A DNA stretch of 64,000 nt. Source: Eublepharis macularius. Lineage: Eukaryota; Chordata; Lepidosauria; Squamata; Eublepharidae. The stretch spans positions 8,414,552 through 8,478,551 of the forward strand of contig NC_072790.1 of assembly GCF_028583425.1 (NCBI RefSeq), written 5' to 3'. A program made the position numbers and the translations under genes. The notes beneath the pieces are model-generated. The model saw only the letters and a program-made list of their open reading frames with translations. It was not told where the DNA came from and ran no database searches. Below are positions 1 to 10,500 of the stretch, one piece after another. The stretch's first letter is position 1. Each line of letters starts with the position of its first letter.

Positions 1-1998
1 CTCCCCATTGAGAGAGGGACTGGCAACTCTAGCCCTTGCTTGTGATTCTTACAGGAAGCCACCTATAATATCCAGCAAGCTGGAAAATAGGAATTGTGCG
101 TGTGAAAAGAGAGAGATTGTGCCAAATCAAGATCCTTTGGGTGAGTATACTTCAGAGTAGCTAGGAAGGGACCCAGCACATCAGACATGCCTTCTGGCAG
201 ACATGCATAGCAGCTTGTGTTTTTTTCAAGGGGGAAGGGGGTTCCTGGATTCAGTTAATTTCCACAGAAGCCGTTTGCTTATCTGTTGGAACCTCTGACC
301 TCCCTCAGCAGCCAGTATGTGCCACTGCTAATTCTGTCGATTTATGATGGAGCTCACTCACGCCTAACCTTTCTACTTCAACGCCTCTCTTTTCCCCTTA
401 CACTGACATTGACATTTACACATTTTCCATTTGGAAGACTCGTGGTGTAACTCTGGGATTGCCAAGTCCCCTTACCCGCCCCTGGCAGGAAGAGGGGAGA
501 CCTGGCTCTCACCTCGTTCTTCCCGTCTTTATTCTGTGCAGGGGGGCACGAGTGCATCACAGCAGGCCGATGTGGGTCTCAAAGGGGCCCAAGTCAGCCT
601 GGGGTGAAGTGTGGGCGTGCTCCCAGGGCAGCGCGATGGCATCAGTGACATTGTTGCGCTGCCCCGGGAGCACACCTGGAGGGCCCCTTCTGGTGCCTTC
701 CTCCCCCACCACCCAGGTAAGTGGAGGTGGGGGGCGGAGGATGAAAGCGGGGGATCTCCCAACCCCCAACCCCCACCGGGAGAATGGGATCTCTATGTAA
801 CCCACACCGAGCCTCAAATCCCCCCACAGCTGCTCAACAGGCTGGCCTTTATTTTTTAACAGCCGTTCCCTGCAGCTGCTGCAGGGCTGTGGGGAACCTG
901 ACTTGAGTCTGTGGGAGCCCTTCCCAACTCTTTAAATACCTGTACGTTTCGTTTGAGCTGGCCCTGGCTCAGGAGAAACAATTAGGCATTCCTTTTAAAA
1001 CACTATCTTCCCCACTCAACAACTAACAACTTGAAAAAGCCTTTTCTTTTTAATATTCCCTAAAAGGGAAATGCCAACTTACAGTTTCTCCCTGTCTGAG
1101 GCCCATCACATAGCTGCAAAGAAATCGGCAGTTCTCTCCGTTCAGTCTCTAGGCCTTCTCTCTCCTTGGGTAGGCCAGGCTGCCTCAGGAGGCACCCAAA
1201 TTCCATTGCAATGCATGGAGTGCGGAATCCACTGCCAAAAAAAACAGGTAAAACTAGGCCAGAACTACGCAAGAGATACTAGATGGTGAGAGCACACTGG
1301 TCTGGCTTTCATTTTGACTTCTTAGAGAAGCTGAGAGCCACAGGAGATGTGATGGTGGCAAACCCAATAGATGTATTCATTTGCTTCCTTTATACCCCAC
1401 CTTTCCCCACAACGGGGACCCAAAATGAACACTGTAGCTGCGACACCATTCTGATGCTCAGGTTTTAAATCTGGGTCTGGCCCATTCCCCTCGTCTAAGA
1501 GCCAAAGGCTGGACCTCATGGGTCCAGGGGCAACCATAGGATTGGGCAACCGACACACAGTGAACCAAGACAGCATTGACCCTCTGCAGTCGATGACTCT
1601 CCCTTCTCTGTCTGCGTGTACACGCCTTCACAGTTCCTCTCATCAGGAAGAAATCTGTAGCTGTGAACTACCTTCATTAGCTTTGGGGAGCATGTATAGG
1701 CTTCATAAATAATTTAGCATTGTGAGGAAACATCAGTGAGTCATTCGCAAAGCCGTTTCTCTTCCACTACCAAATTATTAATGCAGCTATAGAAAGACAC
1801 CGAAGCTCCAGGCGCTTGAGGCTCAAGTCAGCCTGTGGAGTCAACGTCTCTTTCCGCCTCCCTTTTTGCAGAGGATGGCCCAGTCTTCAGTATGCGGCAT
1901 TCGTGTTTTAAATGCTGGCCTAATTGTAGCCTAATGTCTTCATATCCATGCGGAGATTCTATACACAAACATACCCCTTCAACACCTATTAGCCAGTT
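1..1998. other. Gene-free stretch, nothing firmly recognised
   Basis: No coding exon or clear repeat family found. A short SINE-like scrap (Pol III SINE 3' part, minus) lies near 1385-1440. The small reading frames here have no family signature. Confidence 0.5.
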
Positions 1999-1999
1999 T

Positions 2000-2236
2000 G
2001 GTGTTGGGGTTAAGAGCGGTGGGCTCTAATCTGGAGAACCAGGTTGGATTCCCCACTCCTCCGCTTGAAGCCAGCTGGGTGGCCTTGGGTCAGTCACAGC
2101 TTCAAGGAGCTCTCTCAGCCCCACCCACCTCACAGGGTGTTTGTTGTGTTAACATACTTTGTAAACTGCTTTGAGTGGGTGTTAAGTTGTTCTGAAGGGT
2201 GGTATATAACTCGAATGTTGTTGTTGTTGTTGTTAA
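2000..2236 (+). mobile_element. tRNA-headed SINE with TTG tail
   Basis: The head reads like a tRNA with a GTTAAGAGC A-box-like segment and B-box-like GGTTGGATTCC. A MIR-like core follows (GGCCTTGGGTCAGTCAC, CCTCACAGGG), then AAACTGCTTTGAG and a TTG microsatellite tail. The same core recurs at 18580, 40163 and 47271. Confidence 0.8.
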
Positions 2237-2692
2237 TACACCCACCATTTCTATCTGGAAAGCATGGTGGCAATTGTTTAAAAATAAACTATTTTTATTT
2301 CACCCTGGTCAAGAACACGAGAGGAACCCACAAGGACTCGAGGGAAAAGGAAATTGCATCGCTCCTCCCCAGCCCCATACTGGCCCCCACTTCCCCCCTC
2401 TGGCTCCACTTTCCTCCCCATTGGTTCCAGTTCCCCACATCCCACAATGGTTCTGGTCCTGCTTCGCCCCATTCCAACTTCGCTTCCTTCCTTTACCTCC
2501 GGGTGGTGGAGGGGACAGTGGGTGAGCTGATGTCATGAAGTGCTGCAGCAACCAAATTTTGGGATTTTTCTCTTTTTTTTGCAATGTCTGGGGGGAGGAG
2601 CTATCTCCCAATTAGGGTGTTTTTTACAAATGAGATTTTGTCTGTAGATTTTTCTGAGGATGCCTTTGTTTTGCAGAACTTTAACTTGTAGT

Positions 2693-2993
2693 CAGGGCTT
2701 TTTTTCAGCCGGAACGCAGTGGAGCGGAGTTCCGGCACGTCTTGAAAATGGTCACATGGACGATGGCTCCGCCCCCTGATCTCCAGGCAATCTAAACTCC
2801 CCAGGCAATCTAAACTCCCCTCTGTCTGGAGATCAGGGGGCGGGGCCACCGGCCACGTGACCATTTTCGCCAAGGGCAATTTAAACTTTAAAAAACTCCC
2901 CCCTTGTTCCAGCTGATCCAAAGTGGCGTCATTGTGCGGTCCTGAGTTCCACCACTGAGTTTCACCACCTCTTTTCCCCGAAAAAAAGCCCTG
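2693..2993 (+). mobile_element. hAT-like MITE, family B (TIR CAGGGCTTTTTTTC)
   Basis: A 301-bp element with inverted ends CAGGGCTTTTTTTC and AAAAAAAGCCCTG, flanked by a perfect 8-bp duplication CTTGTAGT (2685-2692 and 2994-3001). Internal arms GATCTCCAG/CTGGAGATC and GGGGCGGGGCC are palindromic. The 8-bp duplication and CAGGG ends point to hAT. It encodes nothing. Confidence 0.9.
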
Positions 2994-3001
2994 CTTGTAG
3001 T

Positions 3002-4722
3002 CATAACGAACGCTGCAGTGCAGGTCCTTTCTATCCAGGTGGGGCCAGCCCAGATGCAAGAGTAGGCACGGAGCCATTGCAGGCATGCTTTCTGGAGAAC
3101 AGCAAGCGGGACGAAACCCACTGCAGACGACTGGGAATACCACGTATAGGGCAGAGAAAGGACTGGCGCCACAGTGCCTGCTGCAGCCCCCCGGCCACGT
3201 GGCACAATCATTCCAGGCAGAGATATGACTGCATTGACCACGATGGAAAGACTATGGGTTGTTCCTTTGTAAAGAAATAATGCACGTTTCTATGCAGCGG
3301 TAAACATTATCTGGGAGTTTCTGTACTATACAGCGGAAATAAGATCGGCCTCACTCCTCCTATGTGCTCCACCACAGAATGCATTGATGCAAAAGGCTTT
3401 AATATTTTAAAGTGGTTATTAAGACTCCAGGCACGCCCCCATGAACAAATCCTCAGCGTATACAAGAACTTGGTCTGCTGAATTATTTACATAGCAGACT
3501 CTGCAGACCTCCCCATTACACCGAGATGGGCGGATATGAGATGTCTTTGTGTAGACAGGCTCTCCTGCGCTGCACCCTCAAGGGTTTCATCCCCAACGAA
3601 AGTGGTTTTCTGACTCAACATGGTAGCGCAGCTCTGCCACTGAAAAAGAAATACGTTGCAAGACAATAGCATGGTTTAGACGTTAGATTATCACAATACA
3701 CAGAAAGGGGGGTGGGGTTGCTCCTTGTTTCTGTACCCTCCCATATATTAGAGCAGCCTTACAAAACACACACATGAAGTTGCCTTATCCCGAGTCAGAC
3801 CGTGGGTCTCTCATGCTCATTTTTGTCTGCTGTCACTAACAAGGACTCGCCAGGGCTTCGGGTGGAAGTCATTCGCATCACCTGATCCTGTTAACTGGTG
3901 ATGCTGATTGGATCCAACCAAGGCTGCCATCTCCTGGCTGCTCAGAGCAGCAGTGGGAAATAGGTCTCATAACAATAGAGTTTCTGGAGATTCCTAGAGA
4001 GGCATGATTTCACTTCTAGGTTTCCCCCTAGAAGTGATGTCAGTGACGGTGCCCCCCTGTGTCCCCACCCCACCAGTTACTAGGCCATGCCTGACCACTT
4101 TAGTTACAACGCTTCTTGTAAATAGATCTTTACTTACATCCTAGTAATGTTCAAAGAGTTTTATAATCAACAGTGAAGTCACTGAATAGAAAATAACAAA
4201 GATTGGAGGGGACGAGTGGAATGGCAGTTTTGTATAGCACCTAAAACCCAATGGCATAGGTGCAATGAAAAAACCTCTAATTTAGCTATTATTTGAAAGA
4301 GCTTTGTTGGTTCTAAATATATCTTTAGAACAAAGTTCATCTTCCCCATATGAGTACACTCTTTGAAAATTACTGTTATTTACAAGGACGGAGAATGTGT
4401 CTTGGGTCTGAATGCTTCAGATTGCCGCTTTTAACTTCTGCCTGAAGCTGGATATCAGGACTAGAGGTAGAAGACTTAAGAGGTAAGGTAAATTGCATCA
4501 TTAGAGTGAAAAGGGTGGGCTGTACGGTTGCCATTCCCCAGCTGCGGGGCAGGGGGTCCCCCCACTCCCACCCTCCGCTCCCTGTCACTCCTTACCTAGT
4601 AGAATAAAGGTTTGCAGCACTTTCTGTCACGTTGATGGTATTTCCACACATGGCACACGTAGGTCAATTTGAGGACCCAAAGAAGCCTATAGCATCATCC
4701 TTCGCTCCTCCATTTTATGCTC
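3002..4722. other. Gene-free stretch, nothing firmly recognised
   Basis: No coding signal found. A scrap resembling the 5' part of the minus-type tRNA SINE (GAAGTTGCCTTATCCCGAGT) lies near 3776-3830. The rest shows no family I can name. Confidence 0.4.
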
Positions 4723-4940
4723 GGGTTGCCCACCTCCCGGTGGGGCTTGGAGATCGCCTGGAATGACGATTGATACCCCAGACTCTCGACATCAGTTCCC
4801 CCGGAAAAAAGGGGTGGCTTTAGAGGGTGGCCTTTATGACGTCATATCCCCGCTGAGCTCTCTTGCCTCCCCAACCCCTTCCTTCCCCAGGCTCTACTCC
4901 CAGGTCTTTGGGAACTTCCTGACCCAGAGTTGGCAACGCC
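4723..4940. mobile_element. Palindromic MITE, family A (ends GGGTTGCCA...TGGCAAC)
   Basis: Inverted ends GGGTTGCCCACCTCC and GAGTTGGCAACGCC enclose a body containing ATCAGTTCCCC and GAGCTC, shared with at least six other copies in the window. It is a non-coding foldback element of about 200 bp. Confidence 0.7.
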
Positions 4941-5836
4941 ATTTCATTCTCACAATCACAACTCCATTTACCTTGTCCATGTTTACTCAGCAATCAGTCC
5001 TATTGGTCATGTTGTTGACTCACAAGCATATATAAGCGCACGATGGAAGATTACTTAAAGAGTTCTATAGCACATTTTGCTTTTCCAGTAACTGTAACAG
5101 AAGAGTAAAGGCTACACTGAGCAGAAAGATCGTGCGTATGACTGAAGAATTACATTTCATCCTACGTTAACAACATATAACGCACCCAAAGAGCATACCA
5201 AGAGGAGTTTGTTTTTGGTATCCTGTGGGGAAATGCCACGATATAGTTTCAGTGCAAATTGCTTTTTCAGCTGATAAAATATTGTGGTTTATCTCAGCAG
5301 AATTGTCAGGGATGTATGCACAGCATTCTGTCTTGGACCCGATCATTCTCTTTGCCTCCTCAGGTGTCTTGTGAGATGGTGGTTAAATCATAGACTTGAG
5401 CCACTGGAAATGTTCAGTGCTTGAGATTTATAGCTTCACCACATGTGTCTATAATATTTGTGGAGAGCCAACAAAAAACTGTAACCCATCTTAGTTCTCC
5501 TTCTCTGGCCTTTTTGCATGGGTGAATTTTGTGGCTTTTGGCCCCGTACCTCTTTGGGTTTTCTTCCAAATTCCAGATGCTTAACTTCCCCTTCAGATTT
5601 CAATGCACCGTTTCAAGGGCTCCCTTCCAAATTTTCTGCCATAAGTTATTATGCCATAAGCTCTTGGGCCCTTTGTGGAAGACCTCATGGTCAGGTTGTC
5701 TTTTGGTGAAAGAAATCCCCTTCACTGACCAAAAAAACCTGCTCCTAGAAATTGCTGATTTGAACCCAAACAGCACCCTACAACCATTTGTATATTTCTA
5801 TTTTTTAAAGTAAAAAGAATCTTTGGGTGCAACAGT

Positions 5837-5986
5837 GGCTGATTCCGCACACGTTGGATAATGCACTTTGAATGTACTTTATCAATCGTTTGAAGTGGAT
5901 ATTTTGTTCCGCACACAAAAATATCCATTCCAAATGATCTATAAAGAGGATTGGAAGTGCATTATCCAACATGTGCGGAATCACTC
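5837..5986. mobile_element. Palindromic MITE, family C (ends TGATTCCGCAC...GTGCGGAATCA)
   Basis: Nearly the whole 150 bp is one inverted repeat: CACGTTGGATAATGCAC on the left and GTGCATTATCCAACATG on the right, with a central AAATATCCA-type bend. Related copies are at 13141, 15786 and 25222. Flanks CAGTGGC/CACTGGC may be a decayed duplication. Confidence 0.8.
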
Positions 5987-6651
5987 ACTGGCTAGTAGCT
6001 TTTGAAATCTTTCCCCTTCTACCTACTCAGGACTGTCCTTCCCAAGAGACTTAGCAAAGTGTTAACTTACAACCCCCTTTCTTTTTCAGATTTTTCCTTT
6101 AACTCTCTTCTTACACCTTCTGGACAGATTGCTGCCACCAGGAATTATATTCCAAAATAGTTAATTTAAATTTCCCCTTTAATAACATGCCCAAGCACCA
6201 GGCTCTTCGTGGGACTATGTGGCCCGGAGGAATGGGATACAGGAATAACATATACTCTGGGATGGAAGAAAACCAAAATAAACTTTTAATTTTTACAAGA
6301 AGCATATCGGTTTCATATTATTTCTTAAGCTTGATGGTTTCAAAGATAGTTCTCAGTTCTTAAAGTTTCTTTACGTAAGCACAGTCACACAGATTTTCAT
6401 AAACTTTCTCTCTCAGGCGCGCACACAGTTTGCCGGCTTTAGACAGAATGAATGTCCTCTCACAGCCACGCACAGTTCAGGCTTCCACACAGGCTGCCTG
6501 TCTAAACCAGGCTGAACCTTCTCTCTCTGCTCAGTAACGAAAAAGAGCAGTTCACGTTGCCCACCCTCTCCGTCATCAACCTGTCATCTCCCTCGGCTCA
6601 TCCCTCTCTTTCACCCTCATTCTTCATCTGTACCACACCAAGCGTTTAAAG

Positions 6652-6677
6652 ACACACACACACACACACACACACAC
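6652..6677. repeat. CA microsatellite
   Basis: Uninterrupted CA dinucleotide run of about 13 units. Confidence 0.95.
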
Positions 6678-7767
6678 CCTTAAAATCATTACAAGGAGCT
6701 TTTGAATTCTTTCCCCTTCTGCCTGCTCAGGACTGTCGTCCCCAAGACACTTTACCTCCCAGGAAAGGAGCACTGGGGGAAGGGGGGGGATTTTAAACAA
6801 GAAAAGAGATGGCAAAGAAAGAGTGAAGACCCCAGGCCCCCAGGCCCTCACCTCTTCTGCCCTCAGGGCCTCTGCGAGTTTCCAGGTTTTTTAGGAAATA
6901 ACCCAGCATCATGGAAAAGAAACACGCCACTGCTTGAAAGCAGCAGTTTGGCCCACAGGCTTGAAGACAACGCTGCAGGTAAGCCTGTTTCTCCAGCCGC
7001 ATCACGTAAGCCTCTCTTAATTGCCAGCCCTGTTTGCGCAACAATGCTCGGCACATATCAGTCGTAGATAGAAAGCATCCCTCCACCCACACGCCTTTTA
7101 GAAGTCGGAGGCATCAGCCACGCGTCTTCTTTAACAAGTGTTGACAGCCTTGGAGGCTGAAGCCCTTTACACATTTCCCCACAGAAGACTGTGGGGAATC
7201 AGTAAATCAGTTCCCGGAAGCACCACTCCGTGGAAGGGCAGAACATTTGATAAGTCTATCGGTGGCTATTAGATGCGTTAGCCGAAGTGGGATTGTGAAA
7301 TTCCAGGTTCGGGAGCAGAATGCCTTTGATCGTCAGATGCTGGAGAGCGGACTAACAACAAAGGACGGGGAACCGCAGGGTGTTCCAACCAGGAAAGATC
7401 AAAGGCCTTCCACGGACGAAGTAGACAATTTGCCGACGTAGTCCAAAGTCAGAATACTCTCTGACGTTCGAATGCAACACAGTGTTGTTTTCCTGCGAAG
7501 CGTCTGTCTTTGCTTTGGATCCATGTGCAGCTACTCGACATGCTCCTCCCTGTGATACTCTGGTTCTAATGCGAGTCGACCAAGCGACTGTGCCCCAAAA
7601 CTCCCGGACACGGATCTGCTCAGCTGCCCCAATCCATGCCAGCTTGGTTTTTCATGGCATCAAATATCTCCCAGTTCCTGCCTCCTGCAACCTTGTAGTG
7701 GGCGAGCAGGTGCAACACAGACATCAGAGACGCGACACACTGGAATTCTGAAAGGTAAATGGACAGG
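6678..7767. other. Gene-free stretch, nothing recognised
   Basis: No coding exon or named repeat found between the CA run and the family A scrap. Reading frames are short and without signature. Confidence 0.4.
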
Positions 7768-7816
7768 AGGGCTGCCAGCTCCGGCTTGGGGAATTCCCGG
7801 AGGTCTGGAGATCAGC
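7768..7816. mobile_element. Fragment of MITE family A next to the L2-like LINE
   Basis: GGCTGCCAGCTCCGGCTTGG and the GGAGGTCTGGAGATCAG motif match one end of family A. The LINE sequence begins immediately after, so this end was probably cut by the LINE insertion or its truncation. Confidence 0.55.
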
Positions 7817-8970
7817 TGAAGGAATCTTCCGTCCTGGACCCATTCCAGTCCGGCTTCTGCCTGGGACATGGGATGGAGACAGTACTGGTTGCCCTCACAG
7901 ACAAGCTTCGCAGACATCTGGATCGAGGTGGGTCGGCGCTGATTTTGTTGGACCTTTCAGCACCATTTAACATGGTTGACTATGAACTGTTGACCCACAG
8001 CCTCACTGAGATGGGGATCCAAGGGACTGCCTTGCAGTGGCTTGTCTCTTTTCTCCACGGTTGGGGTCAGAGGGTGGCACTTGGGGAGAGCTTATCCACA
8101 CAACAGCCTTTGGTGTGTGGCATCCCGCAAGGGGCAATACTCTCCCCCTTGCTATTCAACCTGTATATGTGCCCCCTTGCCCAGCTGGTGCAAAGTTTCA
8201 GACTGGGTTGTCACCAGTATGCTGATGACACCCAGTTGTATCTGTTGATGGGTGGCCGGCCTGACTCTGCCCCGGATGTCCTAGTGACAGCCCTGGAGGC
8301 TGTGGCTGGATGGATAAAGCAGAGCCGGCTGAAGCTGAACCTAGTAAAGATGGAGGTCCTGTACTTGGGCCAGGGATTGCCAGATTTGGGGATCCGGCTC
8401 CCGACCATTGATGGGGCACCATTAGTGCCTGTCTCATCGGACCAGAGTCTTGGAGTGATACTGGATTCCTCCTTATCGATGGAGGGCCAGCTCACGACAG
8501 TTGCCCAGTCTGCATTTTTCCATCTTCGACAGGCCAGGCAGCTTGTGCCCTGTCTGTCGACCCATGATGACCTAACTACAGTGATCCATGCAATGGTCAA
8601 CTCCAGAACAGACTATTGTAACTTGCTCTCTGCAGGGCTTCCCTTGGGCTTAACCCAGAAACTACAGCAGGTCCAGAACGCGGCCGCACGTGTTCTGATG
8701 GGCACACCATACAGGGCACATGTTACTACCATCCTGCAGCAGCTGCACTGGCTCCCTGTGGAGTTCTGGATCAGGTTCAAGGTTTTGGTCTTAACCTTTA
8801 AAGCCCTAAACAGACTGGGACCAGCATACCTGCGGGACCGTCTCTCCCCATATGTACCCCGGAGAGCATTAAGATTAGCAAATAAGAACTTGCTGGTGGT
8901 CCCCAGCCCCAGGGTGGCCTGGCTGGCCTCGACCAGGGCCAGGGCCTTTTCAGTCCTGGCCCCAACCTGG

Positions 8971-9170
8971 GCCGATTCTGCACGGCTTACCTGAAACTGG
9001 AACGTTGCAGAACATGCCGGCAAAAACACGAAAGATCGAGTTTTCTCGCACGAGTTTTGCACGACATTGCACAAAACTCACGCGAGAAAACGTGATCTTT
9101 CACGTTTTTGCTGGCATGTTCCGCAATGTCCTGCAACGTTCCGGCTTCAGGTAAGCTGTGCAGAATCGGC
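8971..9170. mobile_element. Palindromic MITE (family D) inserted in the LINE
   Basis: The 200-bp element runs GCCGATTCTGCAC to GTGCAGAATCGGC. Its arms ACGTTGCAG...CTGCAACGT and GAGTTTTCTCG...CGAGAAAAC fold back along most of the length. CCTGG lies on both sides (8966-8970, 9171-9175). Removing the element plus one CCTGG restores the LINE sequence AACCTGGTGGAAC, which defines the insertion. CCTGG is self-complementary, so the exact ends are ambiguous by a base or two. Confidence 0.85.
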
Positions 9171-9589
9171 CCTGGTGGAACTCTCTGCCTGAGGACACCC
9201 AGGCCCGTCAAGACCTTACGTCCCTTCGGTGGGCCTGTAAGACGGAGTTGTTCCACCAGGCATATGGCTGAGGCCAGTCTTTGACTTTCTGATTGCTTAG
9301 GAGCCTCCCTACCGATCTCCCACCGGGGGAGGCCACAAAGTCATCTGCCTATAAATGCTGTCACCAGAATATTATCAAACTATGCCCCCCACCCACTCCT
9401 CTTGGTTTGTTTATGTTAGGATTGGGGAAACTGGAAGGGGCCGCCATCTGATATGCTGTTGTATGTATTTATGTTTCCTGCATTTTAAAATCTATGTATG
9501 TATGTATGTATGTATATTTTAAATGCTCGTTGAGCATTATATTGTACCCTGACCTGAGCCTGTTTGCGGGAAGGGCGGGCTAAAAAACT

Positions 9590-9662
9590 GAATGAACGAA
9601 CAAACGAATGAATGAATGAATGAACGAATGAACGAACGAACGAACGAATGAACGAACTAATG
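9590..9662 (+). repeat. GAAT/GAAC tetranucleotide tail of the LINE
   Basis: Tandem GAAT and GAAC units directly after GGCGGGCTAAAAAACT, the usual 3' end of this LINE type. Confidence 0.9.
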
Positions 9663-10244
9663 AGTGGGGCTGTAATGCCACAGAGGCTGCACTCCGAAGC
9701 TCCCATTCCCTCAAACGGAACTGATCCCTAATCTGGAGATGGACTCTAATTCCAGGCCCCACCAGGAGGTTGGTAACCAAGATGTACAAGCTGATATAAC
9801 ACGTGTGAGCCCAGCACTGCAGCCGTGTGCAGTGCCCTCGCATATGTTTACTTGGAAGTAAACACAAGTGAGTGTTGAGCAGGGCTTACTCCCTTATAAA
9901 GGTGGTCTGGGGTTGGCTCAGTCAGGCAGCTGCTGGGGCACAGCTCACTGGGAGGGGGGGCCACGACTGCTGCACCCAACCTGTGTGTCCTCCTCACAAC
10001 AACCCTTTGAGAAAGGCCAGGCTCCCAGAGAGTGATGGCCCAAAGTCTCTCAGTTGCTCATGGTGAGTGGTGTCCTGGTTGCCCACTTTCAAAATTCAAA
10101 CCATTGCACCAAAATTCTACAGCTAACCAACTAAACAGGGCCAGCTAACTAAACACACACAGTTGTGTCTGTGCAACCCATACTTGTAAAAGTATGACTA
10201 AAAATGCTTCGTAGACTTTCTGACCAAACAGTATCATTTCAGAC

Positions 10245-10500
10245 TTGGCGATAACAACAACAACAACAACAACAACAACTGTGCATATATACTGCTCTTC
10301 TAGACAGATTAGTGCCTCACTCAGAGCGGTGAACAAGTTAGTGCTATTATTATCTCCACAATACATCTGGGGAGCTGGGCTGAGAGGTGAGGCTGACCCA
10401 AGGCCATCTGCTGAGTTCATGGCAGGAGTGGGATTCGAACCAGCAGAGTTATAATTTGCAGCCGAACCACTTAGCCACTGTGCTACAGCAGCTCAGTGCC
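10245..10500 (-). mobile_element. tRNA-derived SINE (minus)
   Basis: A CAA microsatellite at 10254-10279 is the complement of a TTG tail. The right part holds GGGATTCGAACC, a B-box complement, followed by CCACTTAGCCACTGTGCTAC, resembling a tRNA head on the minus strand. The same type recurs near 50036-50216. Confidence 0.7.

Larger units (their letters stand above)
7817..9662 (+). mobile_element. L2/CR1-type LINE, 5'-truncated, with GAAT/GAAC tail
   Basis: A frame from about 7817 to 8970 encodes the later part of a non-LTR reverse transcriptase. It has LDLSAPFNMVDY, GIPQGAILSPLLFNLYM, QYADDTQLYL (catalytic YADD at 8218-8229), SRLKLNLVKMEVL, SLGVILDSSLSM and the typical L2/CR1 C-terminal motif LHWLPVEFWIRFKVLVLTFKA. 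ORF1, the endonuclease and the RT N-terminus are missing. A 200-bp MITE interrupts it at 8971-9170, after which the same element continues (GTGGAACTCTCTGCCTGA) through its 3' UTR to a GAAT/GAAC tail at 9590. The main frame is open for over 380 codons, so the copy is fairly young. Confidence 0.88.

Noticed and set aside
6270-6600. Possible LTR ending near an AATAAA at about 6278
   Set aside because: No second LTR, no paired ends and no internal retroviral-type coding sequence nearby; not enough to call.
7759-8994. 411-codon plus-strand frame as a host gene
   Set aside because: It encodes a LINE reverse transcriptase (YADD motif, L2/CR1 C-terminus) and ends inside an inserted MITE.
9485-9867. 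Frames rich in SFVRSFVHSFIHS
   Set aside because: Translation of the GAAT/GAAC microsatellite.
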